Positions 1 to 8,927 are shown, counted from the stretch's first letter. The stretch: DNA of 64,000 bases from Planococcus beigongshangi (GCF_016820495.1 NZ_JADHDU010000007.1:33359-97358), one strand, 5' to 3'. Notes: generated by a model from the sequence alone, not told the origin. Numbers and translations are program-made.

Positions 1-395
1 AATCCTGCTGTCCCGAAAATCATTGCGTCCCGCAGACTCAATCTTTCCGGCAGCGGCACTATCCAATCCGCCGGAATCCGCGCATATTCCGCGAATCCGC
101 CAGTATGGCTCATCCCCATTTCAAATCCGGTGACGACCACTTCCTGCCCTTCCTGAAAACGGGGGTCCTCCGACTTCACCACGGTACCGCTCAGATCGAT
201 CCCCGGAATCATCGGATATTTCCGGATTACGCCGCCGTTCTTCTGCACCGCGAGCATATCCTTATAATTGAGCGACGAATAGGCGACTTTGATCAGGACG
301 TCTCCGCCTGACAGCGCGTCCTCGCCGATTTGTTCCACACCATACGTAAACTCTTCGCCTTGTTCTTTTATGACAACCGCATTAAATTTTCCCAT
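1..395 (-). CDS. YhdH/YhfP-type quinone oxidoreductase, N-terminal part
   Basis: About 131 N-terminal residues of a zinc-free medium-chain dehydrogenase/reductase; the C-terminal NADPH-binding half lies beyond the left edge. The residues seen match the GroES-like substrate domain of the YhdH/YhfP/AcuI group: SSLNYKD, then PMIPGIDLSGTV, then GFAEYARI. In this group the protein reduces quinones or acryloyl-CoA-like enones with NADPH in the cytosol. The start is ATG at 395, preceded by AAGGAGTGG at a normal distance. The gene stands alone on this strand. Confidence 0.85.
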   Translation of the reverse strand, partial: MGKFNAVVIKEQGEEFTYGVEQIGEDALSGGDVLIKVAYSSLNYKDMLAVQKNGGVIRKYPMIPGIDLSGTVVKSEDPRFQEGQEVVVTGFEMGMSHTGGFAEYARIPADWIVPLPERLSLRDAMIFGTAG

Positions 396-564
396 GTCCA
401 TCCACTCCTTCCTCTTCTCTTCCCTTAATCACTCGGAGACAAAACAGTTTTACTTCAAATTCCTGTAAGAAATAAAAAACACACCCGCTGTTTTTCTCCA
501 GAGAGTGTGCCGCATATGGGATTTAGGTTTTGAAGCGAGTTCAGTTTTTTGGCGGTTTCCGGAT

Positions 565-843
565 TTATTGATCCCGGTTCGTCGTCTTGTATTTTTCACC
601 TTTATTGTCATAAGTGATCCATTCGCCGACTGGTTCACCTTTTTCGAAATGCCCGGACCGCTTGAGTGTTCCGTCTATGCGGTACCATTCCCAATACCCT
701 TTCGGCTGGCCGTCAGCGATTTTCCCTTTTGACCAGACGGTTTTTCCGCCGGCATGATATTTGATCGTGTAGCCGTCGATGATGTCGATTTTCTTTTCTT
801 TCACACTTTTCGTTTGGTTCAAATCGCAGTTTTCGTCTTTCAT
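565..843 (-). CDS. YwqK-family antitoxin-like / MORN-variant protein
   Basis: A 92-residue cytosolic protein with short repeats of the form GxPxGxWxxY (GQPKGYWEWYRIDG near the middle, GEPVGEWITYDNKG near the end), as in MORN-variant repeats of the YwqK-type antitoxin family. The start is placed at ATG 843 because AGGAGG lies 8 nt upstream; a longer frame to 885 has no ribosome site. No toxin gene is adjacent, so an antitoxin role is only a family label. It is likely monocistronic, with a weak hairpin near 480-512 after the stop. Confidence 0.6.
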   Translation of the reverse strand: MKDENCDLNQTKSVKEKKIDIIDGYTIKYHAGGKTVWSKGKIADGQPKGYWEWYRIDGTLKRSGHFEKGEPVGEWITYDNKGEKYKTTNRDQ

Positions 844-1033
844 GAGCTGCCTCCTGGATTCTGGCTTTATCTTATTATATATCATTAAATTGAATAAAGA
901 CTATTTAACTAATTTATTTTCTGCATAATAAAACAATGTACATAATAAATTGTTTTATTTTATATAATTAGATGTCAATATTTGTAATAACATGTTATAA
1001 AGACATAAGACTAGATTGGAAAGGGTGTTTCAT

Positions 1034-1741
1034 TTGGAAAAGAAATTGAAATCCAGAAAACCTGTCTATAAAAAATGGTGGGTTTGGTTAATTGCCATTA
1101 TTATCGTTGCTGCCATTGCTTCCCCTGGAGATGACACTGAAAAAGCTGTTGATGCTGTTTCACCAGTTGAAACTGAAGCTGCTGACAAGTCAGAAGTCGC
1201 GGAAGAAACTGAAGTAACCGAAGCACCCGCGGAAGAAGCGGCGGAAGAAGCGGCGGAAGAAGTCGAGGAAGTTGTAGAAGATGATACACCAAGAGAACAT
1301 CAAGCTGCTCTGAAAAAAGCGGAAATGTATGCCAAGACGATGCACATGTCCAAAACGGGCATCTATGAACAATTGACTTCTGAGTACGGCGAGAAATTCC
1401 CGGAAGAAGCTGCACAGTATGCGATGGATAACCTTGCACATGATTGGAATGTTAATGCTTTGGAAAAAGCGAAGACTTACGCCAGCACTATGTCTATGTC
1501 CAAGATTGGTATTTACGAGCAGTTGACATCGGAATACGGCGAGAAATTTACTGCTGAAGAAGCTCAATATGCAATGGACACCATCGAACATGACTGGAAT
1601 GCGAATGCTTTGGAAAAAGCGAAAACCTATGCCGATACGATGTCCATGTCAACACCTGCAATTTACGATCAGCTAGTTTCTGATTACGGTGAAAAATTCA
1701 CTGCCGAAGAAGCACAATACGCTGTAGATAATTTGGAATAA
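1034..1741 (+). CDS. Ltp-family host-exposed repeat protein
   Basis: A 235-residue membrane-anchored protein. After a basic N-terminus (KKWW) there is one transmembrane segment, then an acidic Glu/Ala-rich spacer (roughly residues 45-85), then three near-identical repeats of about 48 residues, each with KAxxYAxTMxMS, IYxQL, GEKFxxEEAQYA and DWN motifs. These repeats match the Ltp family (PF07553), named after the superinfection-exclusion lipoprotein of Streptococcus phage TP-J34. Unlike true Ltp there is no lipobox; the anchor is the uncleaved helix. Start chosen at TTG 1034, about 6 nt after AAGGGTG; TTG 1016 lacks a site. No phage genes lie nearby, so the exclusion role is inferred. Confidence 0.72.
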   Translation: MEKKLKSRKPVYKKWWVWLIAIIIVAAIASPGDDTEKAVDAVSPVETEAADKSEVAEETEVTEAPAEEAAEEAAEEVEEVVEDDTPREHQAALKKAEMYAKTMHMSKTGIYEQLTSEYGEKFPEEAAQYAMDNLAHDWNVNALEKAKTYASTMSMSKIGIYEQLTSEYGEKFTAEEAQYAMDTIEHDWNANALEKAKTYADTMSMSTPAIYDQLVSDYGEKFTAEEAQYAVDNLE

Positions 1742-1750
1742 AGCTGCCGA

Positions 1751-1780
1751 AAAGATATGCGATCATTCGCATATCTTTTT
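1751..1780 (+). terminator. Rho-independent terminator of the Ltp-like gene
   Basis: A 12-bp perfect stem (AAAGATATGCGA / TCGCATATCTTT) with a 4-nt loop followed by a T run, 10 nt after the stop codon. Confidence 0.85.
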
Positions 1781-1807
1781 TATATGTTGAATAAGTCTAG
1801 AAAAACT

Positions 1808-1836
1808 TAAAAAACCAGCTCCTATAAGAAGCTGGC
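1808..1836 (-). terminator. Terminator downstream of tRNA-Leu
   Basis: CCAGCT / AGCTGG stem (extended to GGCCAGCTTC on the minus strand) followed on the minus strand by six T residues, placed just after the 3' end of the tRNA. Confidence 0.75.
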
Positions 1837-1846
1837 CTTCTATTGA

Positions 1847-1930
1847 TGCGGATGAAGGGACTCGAACCCCCACGATGTTGCCACCACTAGACCCTGAATC
1901 TAGCGCGTCTGCCAATTCCGCCACATCCGC
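1847..1930 (-). tRNA. tRNA-Leu (anticodon CAG)
   Basis: On the minus strand the acceptor arms GCGGATG / CATCCGC pair perfectly. The anticodon stem CTAGA / TCTAG encloses loop TTCAGGG with anticodon CAG. There is a long variable arm typical of Leu, a T-arm with GGTTCGAGTCC, and discriminator A at 1847. The CCA tail is not encoded (TCA follows). It stands alone with its own terminator. Confidence 0.95.
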
Positions 1931-2060
1931 AAAATTAATAGGGGGAAAATCATATCCATTAATATTTTGCCTTCTCTGAAACAAAATGTCAAAAAAATAT
2001 CCGCGCGGATGTGTTTCATAGTATTTTCCAGCTTACTGGGGTTCCGTGAACGGTTATCAG

Positions 2061-2118
2061 GATTCTATGAGCACTTTTTGCGATTCTATGATCACTCAGA
2101 CCATTCTATGAGCACTCG
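2061..2118. repeat. Three tandem ~21-bp direct repeats, TTCTATGAGCACT core
   Basis: Units begin at about 2061, 2082 and 2102; each has ATTCTATGAKCACT followed by a variable 6-7 nt. They fill part of the 260-bp gap between the tRNA and the VWA gene terminator; nothing else is recognisable in that gap. Confidence 0.7.
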
Positions 2119-2184
2119 GCGTTTTCACACTCGGCAATCCGCCAAAATTCCAGCTGCTGCATCGATTTTTTATTGTCCCCATAT

Positions 2185-2225
2185 TCAAAACTCCATTCCG
2201 AAAGGATTTCTCACCGGAATGGAGT
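2185..2225 (-). terminator. Terminator of the VWA gene
   Basis: Stem ACTCCATTCCG / CGGAATGGAGT with a 13-nt loop, followed by TTTTG on the minus strand, about 45 nt after the stop codon of the VWA gene. Confidence 0.8.
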
Positions 2226-2268
2226 CGCCTGACATTAAATTTCCGCTGGTTACGACAGGTACAAGCAG

Positions 2269-2988
2269 TTACCTTAAAATCCCCTTTTCTTTCGCTTCCT
2301 TCAGCCACATCGGGAATTCGTTCAATAGCTGATCGTATAATTCCGCGTCCGAGATTTTGCTGATGTCATCGACGTGGAAGAAATTCGCGTTGTCGACGAC
2401 ACGTCCGCCCATCGTATCGAGCTTACGCAACACGTCAAAATTTGAGTCGCCGATTCCGACGAACTGCCAAAAGATCGGCTGGTCCGAAGATTCCACGATG
2501 AACTTCTTGATGCCTGATTTGCACCCGCCGTCATTGATGAATACCAGAAATACCGGCTCGCCAGAAGGATCCTGCTTCGTATATTTGCGGATGACATCTT
2601 CCATCACTTTCGGCTCGTCGTTGCGGCCGAATTTATGGACACCGCTGTTCGACAGGATATTTTTCTCCACGTACCCCATGAACGTCGCTTCGGTCGCGCC
2701 GGGAAGGCGGGAGAATTCATTGTCATAGACCCAGACATCCAGCTCGCCGTCGTCATCGAACTGGCTTGCGACCGCCAGCACCCGCTCCACCACTTCCTGC
2801 ACGACTCCATCGTTGTATAATTTCCGCATGGAACCGGAGATATCCAGCACAATGCCGACTCTGGCCCGCACGCCAGTCAGCTTTTTCTTCTCCAAAACGA
2901 TCGTTGCCTCTTTTTTCTTCAATGAGATCCCGCTGATTTTCGCTTCTTCTTTTTCCGGCTTTTTAAAAATCTTATCAAATAAACCCAT
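2269..2988 (-). CDS. TerF-like von Willebrand factor A domain protein
   Basis: A 239-residue cytosolic protein. An N-terminal tail beginning MGLFDKIFKK is followed by a vWA domain whose metal (MIDAS) motif is DISGSM near residue 49, with matching Thr/Asp positions later (GATEATF; FINDGG). This is the arrangement of the TerF-like vWA proteins linked to Ter stress systems, where metal-dependent protein binding is assumed. The start has AGGAGG 8 nt upstream. No other ter gene is adjacent, but a TerD-domain fusion lies at 57031-58497 and a decayed copy of this gene's 5' end lies at 49717-49900. Exact role unknown. Confidence 0.8.
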   Translation of the reverse strand: MGLFDKIFKKPEKEEAKISGISLKKKEATIVLEKKKLTGVRARVGIVLDISGSMRKLYNDGVVQEVVERVLAVASQFDDDGELDVWVYDNEFSRLPGATEATFMGYVEKNILSNSGVHKFGRNDEPKVMEDVIRKYTKQDPSGEPVFLVFINDGGCKSGIKKFIVESSDQPIFWQFVGIGDSNFDVLRKLDTMGGRVVDNANFFHVDDISKISDAELYDQLLNEFPMWLKEAKEKGILR

Positions 2989-3216
2989 TATCTACGCCTC
3001 CTGCAATGTTCTTTTAGAGAATTATACCTGCTTGAAGTAATGAATAACAGTCTTTTCCAGCTGCTTCCATTTTATTTTCGTAATATTCACTGTAAAAAAT
3101 CCCGAAAATATCCTCCATTAACCGGGACTACTGAAACTTTCCATATTCTTGCCCATCAGTTAAACTGAAATTTATCTGTTTTTCAATTTAAGTAGAGAGA
3201 GAAGGTTATCGATAAG

Positions 3217-4455
3217 ATGAAAAAAAGAGGTTTAACATTTAAAGTGATCACTGCACTCCTTCTGGGTGCTGTTGCAGGTCTCTTACTGAATTTATATGCA
3301 CCCGACGTTTTTAATATAGTGAATCCCTATCTGTTTGTGCCGCTCGGCCAGATATTCCTTGCGTTGATCAGCATGCTCGTCGTGCCGCTTGTATTTCTGT
3401 CTCTTGTTCTTGGTGTTGCCGGTCTTGGCGACCCTGCCAAACTGGGGAGAATGGGCATTAAGACCATTACATATTTTTTATTGACGACAACGATAGCCAT
3501 TTTAATCGCGCTGTCACTGGCAGCCGTGGTGCAGCCGGGACTTGCGGGCGATTTCGATTTGGAAGCAGCCACTTTTGAAGCTGAAGAAGCGCCTTCGATC
3601 GCCCAGACGCTGATGAATATCATTCCGAAAAATCCCCTCGCTGCGATGATGGAAGGCAATATGCTGCAAATCATCGTCTTTGCCGTCTTTATCGGCTTGG
3701 CGCTGACCACTCTCGGCGAAAAGACGAAAGGCATTTTGAACCTTGTCGAGCAGGGCAACGAAATCATGATGTACCTTGTCGGCCTCGTCATGAAATTTGC
3801 CCCATACGGCACTTTCGGTTTGATTGCCACGGCGGTCGGCAGTCAAGGGCTTTCTGCGATGCAGGCGATGGGCTCCTATATGCTCGTCATTTTAGCCGCA
3901 TTGCTGATCCATGCCGTTGTCACATATGGCGGAACCGTCTTTTTCCTGGCGAAGAAAAGCCCGGTTTGGTTCTTTAAGGAATTTTTCCCTGCGATGACTG
4001 TCGCATTCAGTACATCGAGCAGTACCGGTACTTTGCCGGTATCGATGGATATCGCCCAGAACAAATTGAATGTCCCGAAACCGATCTCATCATTCGTCCA
4101 GCCGCTCGGAGCGACGATCAATATGGACGGCACCGCCATCATGCAAGGTGTCGCGACATTATTCATCGCACAGGCTTACGGGCTTGAACTCACAACCGCG
4201 GAACTGGCCACGGTCGTATTGACTGCCGTCCTTGCCAGCATCGGCACCGCCGGAGTTCCTGGCGTCGGCCTCATCATGCTCGCGATGGTGCTCAGCAGCG
4301 TCAACTTGCCGGTCGCAGGAATCGGTCTAGTCATCGGGATTGACCGTCTCCTCGATATGTCGCGGACTGCGATCAACATTTCCGGCGACGCCGCATGCGC
4401 TTTATATGTAGCGGAAACGGAGAAAAAACGGGAATTGAAGATGGAAAAAGCTTAA
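3217..4455 (+). CDS. Dicarboxylate/amino acid:cation symporter (GltP/GltT type)
   Basis: 412 residues, normal for the DAACS (SLC1-like) family of sodium- or proton-coupled glutamate, aspartate or C4-dicarboxylate importers. Visible family marks are the serine-rich re-entrant loop SSSTGTLP near residue 270, the NMDGTA motif of TM7 near 308, and the GTAGVPGVG loop of HP2, among about eight hydrophobic segments. ATG follows AGAGAGAAGG. It is single, and ends in a strong two-way terminator shared with the facing isdG-like gene. Substrate cannot be told from sequence alone. Confidence 0.9.
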   Translation: MKKRGLTFKVITALLLGAVAGLLLNLYAPDVFNIVNPYLFVPLGQIFLALISMLVVPLVFLSLVLGVAGLGDPAKLGRMGIKTITYFLLTTTIAILIALSLAAVVQPGLAGDFDLEAATFEAEEAPSIAQTLMNIIPKNPLAAMMEGNMLQIIVFAVFIGLALTTLGEKTKGILNLVEQGNEIMMYLVGLVMKFAPYGTFGLIATAVGSQGLSAMQAMGSYMLVILAALLIHAVVTYGGTVFFLAKKSPVWFFKEFFPAMTVAFSTSSSTGTLPVSMDIAQNKLNVPKPISSFVQPLGATINMDGTAIMQGVATLFIAQAYGLELTTAELATVVLTAVLASIGTAGVPGVGLIMLAMVLSSVNLPVAGIGLVIGIDRLLDMSRTAINISGDAACALYVAETEKKRELKMEKA

Positions 4456-4489
4456 CAGTCAGATAGAAGAGACTCATTAAGTGCCCAAA

Positions 4490-4533
4490 AAAATAAGACC
4501 TGCATCCGGAAAACGGATGCAGGTCTTATTTTT
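4490..4533. terminator. Bidirectional terminator between gltT-like and isdG-like genes
   Basis: Perfect 17-bp stem (starting AATAAGACCTGCATCCG) with a 5-nt loop and A/T runs on both sides, between two convergent genes. Confidence 0.95.
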
Positions 4534-4536
4534 CAT

Positions 4537-4851
4537 TTATTTGGATAAAACAGCCGCCACTTCAGCAACGATCAATTCGCTCTTGATGACCGGCGATTCA
4601 CCTTCGCCGCCGCCATCGCGTTTATGTGAGTTCTTGAAGTCATCGGAGTTGCGCCATACATCAAATTGCTCTTTGGAATTCCAGTACATCATCACTTGCA
4701 TTTCATCGTAATCTTCGTGCTGTGTAGAAACATTCACTTCCACTTTTTCAAAGCCGTCAAATTCAAATAGACCTTCGTTCTTGATAAATGCAGGTGCCAT
4801 TTTCATGCCGAAACCTTTTTTCACCTGAATGCGGTTCGTTACTGTAATCAT
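4537..4851 (-). CDS. isdG: IsdG-family haem-degrading monooxygenase
   Basis: A 104-residue ferredoxin-fold enzyme that opens haem to release iron. The catalytic triad of S. aureus IsdI is present at the same numbers: Asn6 (TNR), Trp66 (DVWRNS) and His76 (NSHKRD). Length equals the family norm. GAGGAGG sits 8 nt before ATG. No isd surface or transport genes adjoin, so in this strain it may work in haem turnover or tolerance; relics of a haem-efflux system lie 6 kb away. An antibiotic-biosynthesis-monooxygenase label would be the looser alternative. Confidence 0.85.
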   Translation of the reverse strand: MITVTNRIQVKKGFGMKMAPAFIKNEGLFEFDGFEKVEVNVSTQHEDYDEMQVMMYWNSKEQFDVWRNSDDFKNSHKRDGGGEGESPVIKSELIVAEVAAVLSK

Positions 4852-5016
4852 GAATAATTCCTCCTCTTTATCTGATACTGAAAAACTCTGTCACCTAATT
4901 CTAATCCTCTTGGACAGCAGTTTGCAATTTCAGGGAAGCCGCGACACGGAATTGTACGATTTTACATAAATCAAAAATCAGCGGGCAAAGTGAATACACT
5001 TTGTCCGCTGATCCTG

Positions 5017-6141
5017 TTAGAGGCTCACAAGAAGTTTCGCAAACAGGGCTGCACGTTTCGGCAGCTCTGAAATGGTGATCTGTTCGTTGCGTGCGTGAAT
5101 GCCGAGGCCGTATGCGCCCAGGCCGTCAAGTGTCGGAATGCCCATCGCTGCCGTCAGATTGCCGTCACTGCCGCCGCCGACCGATTCTTCGGTCAGCTCG
5201 AGTCCGATTTCCTTGCCGGCTGCCTGCGCCAATTCGAACAAACGCGCGGTTTGTTCCGTACGCTCCATCGGCGGACGCGAGATGCCGCCCTCCACCGTTA
5301 ATTCCGTACCTTCCAGAAACGGCTCGAGCGCCTTGATCAAAGCATCGATGCGTTCCAGCTCCGCATTGGTGGAAACGCGGACGTCCACGCCAATTTCCGC
5401 CCGGTCCGATACGACATTCAATTTGCCGCCGCCTTTGAACAAACCGACGTTAACTGTCGTGCCGAGTTCGTAATCGGTCTGCAACTCGAGATATTCGACT
5501 GCCCGGGAAGCGGCGCGGATCGCACTTGCTCCTTCGTGATGGTTGTTGCCGGCATGTGCAGATTTTCCAGTAAACCGGATCATATAACGGGCAGAGCCTT
5601 TACGCGCAGTCTTCAGTGCCCCGCTGCCAACAACAGGCGGTTCCGTTACGAGCGCATAGCTGCACCCTTCCGCCTCCCTTTGGATCAGGTGCCGCGAGAC
5701 CGGACTGCTGACTTCTTCCTCGCTGGTGAACAGGAAGACGATTTTCTTCTGCAGCGGGAGGTCCAGGTCCCTGATTGCTTTCAGCGCCCAGATCGCCTGG
5801 ACCAGACCGCCTTTCATATCAAGGATGCCAGGACCATACGCAAGATCGCCTTCCACTTTATAAACCAGTTCATCCGGTTCCCATACTGTATCGAAATGTG
5901 AAAGGATGAGGATGCGCTCCTCCCCTTCACCGAACTCCAGCTTCAGATGATCACCATATGCTTTTTCCGGAATCACTTCCGGACGCTGACCGAGACGCTG
6001 TTCCAATAAATCGGAGATGCGCTCTCCGCAGAGATCCGTCAATTCTTTATTGAGTGAAGGTGAATCACTTTCAACGATCCGGCGAATATCTTCGAGCAGT
6101 TCTTTTTGATGTTCTTCCATATACTTCAGTAAGTTATCCAA
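5017..6141 (-). CDS. M20 family zinc carboxypeptidase (CPG2-like)
   Basis: About 374 residues, a cytosolic di-zinc hydrolase related to carboxypeptidase G2 and ArgE/DapE. Metal and catalytic residues are seen in order: LSHFDT (His, Asp), GILDMKGG (bridging Asp), TSEEEV (Glu pair), and LGIHARNE (late His); the dimerisation domain begins around KGSARYMIRF. The open frame reaches TTG 6189 and would overlap the upstream gene by 20 nt, but TTG 6141 has GGGGG 8 nt before it and is preferred. It follows the YfcC carrier at 29 nt, suggesting uptake and hydrolysis of a peptide or N-acyl amino acid. Confidence 0.82.
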   Translation of the reverse strand: MDNLLKYMEEHQKELLEDIRRIVESDSPSLNKELTDLCGERISDLLEQRLGQRPEVIPEKAYGDHLKLEFGEGEERILILSHFDTVWEPDELVYKVEGDLAYGPGILDMKGGLVQAIWALKAIRDLDLPLQKKIVFLFTSEEEVSSPVSRHLIQREAEGCSYALVTEPPVVGSGALKTARKGSARYMIRFTGKSAHAGNNHHEGASAIRAASRAVEYLELQTDYELGTTVNVGLFKGGGKLNVVSDRAEIGVDVRVSTNAELERIDALIKALEPFLEGTELTVEGGISRPPMERTEQTARLFELAQAAGKEIGLELTEESVGGGSDGNLTAAMGIPTLDGLGAYGLGIHARNEQITISELPKRAALFAKLLVSL

Positions 6142-6169
6142 TAAAGACGCCCCCTTTTCGTTGTCTCGA

Positions 6170-7561
6170 TCATTGGTAGCCTGTGACAACGGCGATGCCG
6201 ATCATGATGATCCCGACAACCACCCACAGCCCCACAAGCGGCAGCACGAATTTGAACCATTTCGAATACGGAATTTTACCGACAGCCAGAACAGCCATCA
6301 GGATCCCGGAAGTCGGTGCAATGATATTCGTCGTTCCATCACCAAGTTTGAATGCAAGAACAGCCGTCTGTCTTGAAATATCAAGCATATCTGCCAATGG
6401 CACCATGAACGGCATGACGATTGCAGCCTGTCCTGTGCCTGAAGTGACGATAAGATTGAACAGTAAGTTGAAGATGAACATTGCCTGTGCTGCCAGGAAC
6501 AGCGGCAATTCGGCCATCGGTGTGAAAGCGGCATTGACGAGTGTATCAAGTACTTTGCCGTTTTCCAGAACAATGACAACGGCTCTTGCCAGTCCGATGA
6601 CCAGCGCTCCGTAAACGATGCCCTGTGCGCCTTTGATGAAAACTTCCACGTATTCGTTCATCCGGAAACGGCCGACAATCGCTGCTGCGATCGACATCAT
6701 GATGAAGATTCCAGCAAGCTCGTTTGTGCTCCATTCAAATTGGAATACACCATAGATAAAGAAAGCCATGAACGCAAGAGACGTCAGCAGCACCAATTTA
6801 TGGCGGCCGGTAAACGGTCCGAACTCTTCCACTTTCTGCTCATCCAGGCCGTCCGTATCCGAGAATTTGACGATGCTCTTCGACGGGTCTTTACTGACAC
6901 GCTTTACATAGAGCAGGATATAAGTCATCGTAATCACCAAAAGCATAAAGAATGCGATCAGCCGGAGATGCCAGCCGGAAAACAGCGGCAGTTCCGCGAT
7001 GGACTGGGCAAGTCCGGTGATGACCGGGTCAAACGTACCCGTCGCCACTCCGACATACTGGCCGAGGTACACCATCGCCACCCCGATAATCGGATCCAGC
7101 TTCAATGCCCGCGCAAGAATGATTCCGATCGGTATAAAAGCAATGATGGCATTTCCGCTGATGCCGATAAAATCCATCACCGCAAAAATCATGATAAATG
7201 CTGCAACTAAGATATATTTCTGGTTTTTAGCTCTGCCAATCAAGGCGTTGACGCCTGAATTGATGGCACCTGTATGATCAATGACCCCGACTGCACCGCC
7301 GATGATCAACACCATGAAAATGATCGGTGCTGAGTCGACCAGCCCTTGCTGAATCGATGTGAACGTCGTCAATATCGAAGCCGGCTGATTTTCGATCCGT
7401 TCGTATGTACCACTGATTACAATACTGCGTCCATCCACTTCTTCCCGCTGGAACTCACCGGCCGGCACGACATATGTCAATAATACCGCCAGCAATAGAA
7501 TCGCGAAAATGATGACAAACGCATCCGGCATTTCAAAACGCTTTTTCTTTACCGTGTCCAC
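6170..7561 (-). CDS. YfcC-family (DcuC/ArcD-like) membrane carrier
   Basis: About 463 residues with 12 or so hydrophobic segments, matching the C4-dicarboxylate carrier superfamily (PF03606) that includes YfcC and arginine/ornithine exchangers. Seen motifs include AGEF near the N-terminus, a conserved GNAIIAF segment and a late GDGTTNIIAPTSG motif typical of YfcC. GTG 7561 is chosen because GAGGAGG lies 8 nt upstream; ATG 7567 is only 2 nt from that site. First gene of a two-gene operon with the M20 peptidase; substrate may be a peptide or amino acid. Confidence 0.82.
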   Translation of the reverse strand: MDTVKKKRFEMPDAFVIIFAILLLAVLLTYVVPAGEFQREEVDGRSIVISGTYERIENQPASILTTFTSIQQGLVDSAPIIFMVLIIGGAVGVIDHTGAINSGVNALIGRAKNQKYILVAAFIMIFAVMDFIGISGNAIIAFIPIGIILARALKLDPIIGVAMVYLGQYVGVATGTFDPVITGLAQSIAELPLFSGWHLRLIAFFMLLVITMTYILLYVKRVSKDPSKSIVKFSDTDGLDEQKVEEFGPFTGRHKLVLLTSLAFMAFFIYGVFQFEWSTNELAGIFIMMSIAAAIVGRFRMNEYVEVFIKGAQGIVYGALVIGLARAVVIVLENGKVLDTLVNAAFTPMAELPLFLAAQAMFIFNLLFNLIVTSGTGQAAIVMPFMVPLADMLDISRQTAVLAFKLGDGTTNIIAPTSGILMAVLAVGKIPYSKWFKFVLPLVGLWVVVGIIMIGIAVVTGYQ

Positions 7562-7681
7562 ATCCATATCCTCCTCATCGGATCTTCCGATTTCTTTTTC
7601 ATTATTATAGTTCGATAACAATCGTAGCAATTACAAAATTTACTGTCAATTAACATTTTCTGTATTCTTATAATAATCTGA

Positions 7682-7786
7682 TTACAAATTCTTTTTCTTT
7701 CCAGTCTTCTTTTTTGCAGGTGCCTTTATTCCTTTAATTGCCTCGGTAATGCTGTCTTCCCATCCATTTTTTTCAGCTCCACTCAT
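7682..7786 (-). CDS. Possible small basic protein, 34 residues
   Basis: An ATG-started frame with a Lys-rich end (PAKKKTGKKK) lying in the 300-bp gap between the YfcC gene and the exporter gene. No good ribosome site is visible, so this may be noise or the stub of a lost gene. The rest of the gap holds nothing recognisable. Confidence 0.25.
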   Translation of the reverse strand: MSGAEKNGWEDSITEAIKGIKAPAKKKTGKKKNL

Positions 7787-7867
7787 ATTTTTATAGAATT
7801 CCGAAGAAAATGGGTGCTATACTGAATTACACAAAAATATCAGCAGAAGGGAGACTGTGGCGCAAGT

Positions 7868-8917
7868 ATGTTCCGATCTTTTCACTTTAACGGCAGCCGG
7901 ATCCTGAAAACCGGTTTAGCCATCTTCCTAACCGCTTCGATCTGTCTCTGGTTCGGCTGGCCACCCGTCTTTGCGGTCATCACAGCTATCGTGACGATCG
8001 AGCCCACCGTCAGCGATTCCATCAAAAAAGGCCTGGTCCGTTTTCCGGCATCCGCTATCGGTTCAGCATTCGCGGTTCTCTTTATCACCTTATTCGGCAA
8101 TTCGCCGATTACATACACATTGGCGGCGGTAGCTACGATTTTAGTCTGTTATAAACTTAAGCTGCATGCAGGGCTCCTCGTTGCTACATTGACTGCCGTT
8201 GCGATGGTCGAAGTCATCCATGACCATTTCCTGGTTTCATTTTTCATCCGCCTGGGCACGACAACCATCGGCCTCGTCGTCTCCACTGCTGTGAACATGC
8301 TCATCTTCCCGCCGGATTACCGGCGCGATATCCTGAAAAGTATCCGCAGCATCAGTGAACGCGCAGGCACGATGCTCGAACACACTTTCCATACGGTGCT
8401 CTTCGAAGGCGATGCAGACCTTCGCGAAGGCCGTGAACTTGTGAAGCAGCTCACGACGGAAATCCAAAAGACCGAAAACCTGATCCATTATCAGCGGGAT
8501 GAGTTCAGTCTGTATTCAAAGGTGCGGAAACGGGAAGCCGAACTTCTGATGGCCGAAAGGCAGCTGCTCTTTTTACATAATCTCGAATTTCACCTGGATG
8601 CCCTGCTCCGTATCCCGCTCCATAACCTGAAGTGGTCACAAGCCGAGCGCAACATCATCATGCAGGCTGTGGCTGAATTGGCAGACGATCTTCAGAATTC
8701 CGTTGCCTACGATCATGAAACCCATCAGCGCCAATTAAAAATCATCACCGACTTCTTCTGGGAAGACAGCAAAGGCATCACGACCAGCGATGCCGTCCAC
8801 CCCACCCTGTTTCCGCCCGAATTCAGGATCCTTTACGAACTCATCACCATTTACGATCTGGTGGATAATTTCTTCGATCCGAATAGCGTGAAAGCTGCGC
8901 AGAAGTCGGAGGCGTGA
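7868..8917 (+). CDS. Aromatic acid exporter family (ArAE/FUSC-like) membrane protein
   Basis: 349 residues. The first about 140 hold four to six transmembrane helices (LTASICLWFGWPP, FAVITAIVTIEPT, then GSAFAVLFITLFG), typical of the ArAE_1 domain seen in Bacillus YqjA/YgaE-like proteins. The rest is a soluble helical C-terminal domain. Proteins of this group are thought to export aromatic acids; direct proof is scant. The ribosome site AAGGGAG is 14 nt from ATG, rather far. Single gene; downstream lie a 20-bp periodic repeat array and a two-way terminator. Confidence 0.75.
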   Translation: MFRSFHFNGSRILKTGLAIFLTASICLWFGWPPVFAVITAIVTIEPTVSDSIKKGLVRFPASAIGSAFAVLFITLFGNSPITYTLAAVATILVCYKLKLHAGLLVATLTAVAMVEVIHDHFLVSFFIRLGTTTIGLVVSTAVNMLIFPPDYRRDILKSIRSISERAGTMLEHTFHTVLFEGDADLREGRELVKQLTTEIQKTENLIHYQRDEFSLYSKVRKREAELLMAERQLLFLHNLEFHLDALLRIPLHNLKWSQAERNIIMQAVAELADDLQNSVAYDHETHQRQLKIITDFFWEDSKGITTSDAVHPTLFPPEFRILYELITIYDLVDNFFDPNSVKAAQKSEA

Positions 8918-8927
8918 TCCGCTGAAC

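Noticed and set aside
1101..1439. Antisense frames opposite the Ltp-like gene
   Set aside because: Leu/Arg-rich translations of the repeated Glu/Ala codons; no start site; shadow of the real gene.
1034..1741. Prophage at the left end
   Set aside because: No integrase, structural or lysis genes and no att-like duplication at tRNA-Leu are visible; one Ltp-like gene is not enough.
2269..2988. A tellurite-resistance (ter) operon
   Set aside because: Only one VWA gene is present and no terD/terC neighbours; the TerD fusion is 54 kb away.
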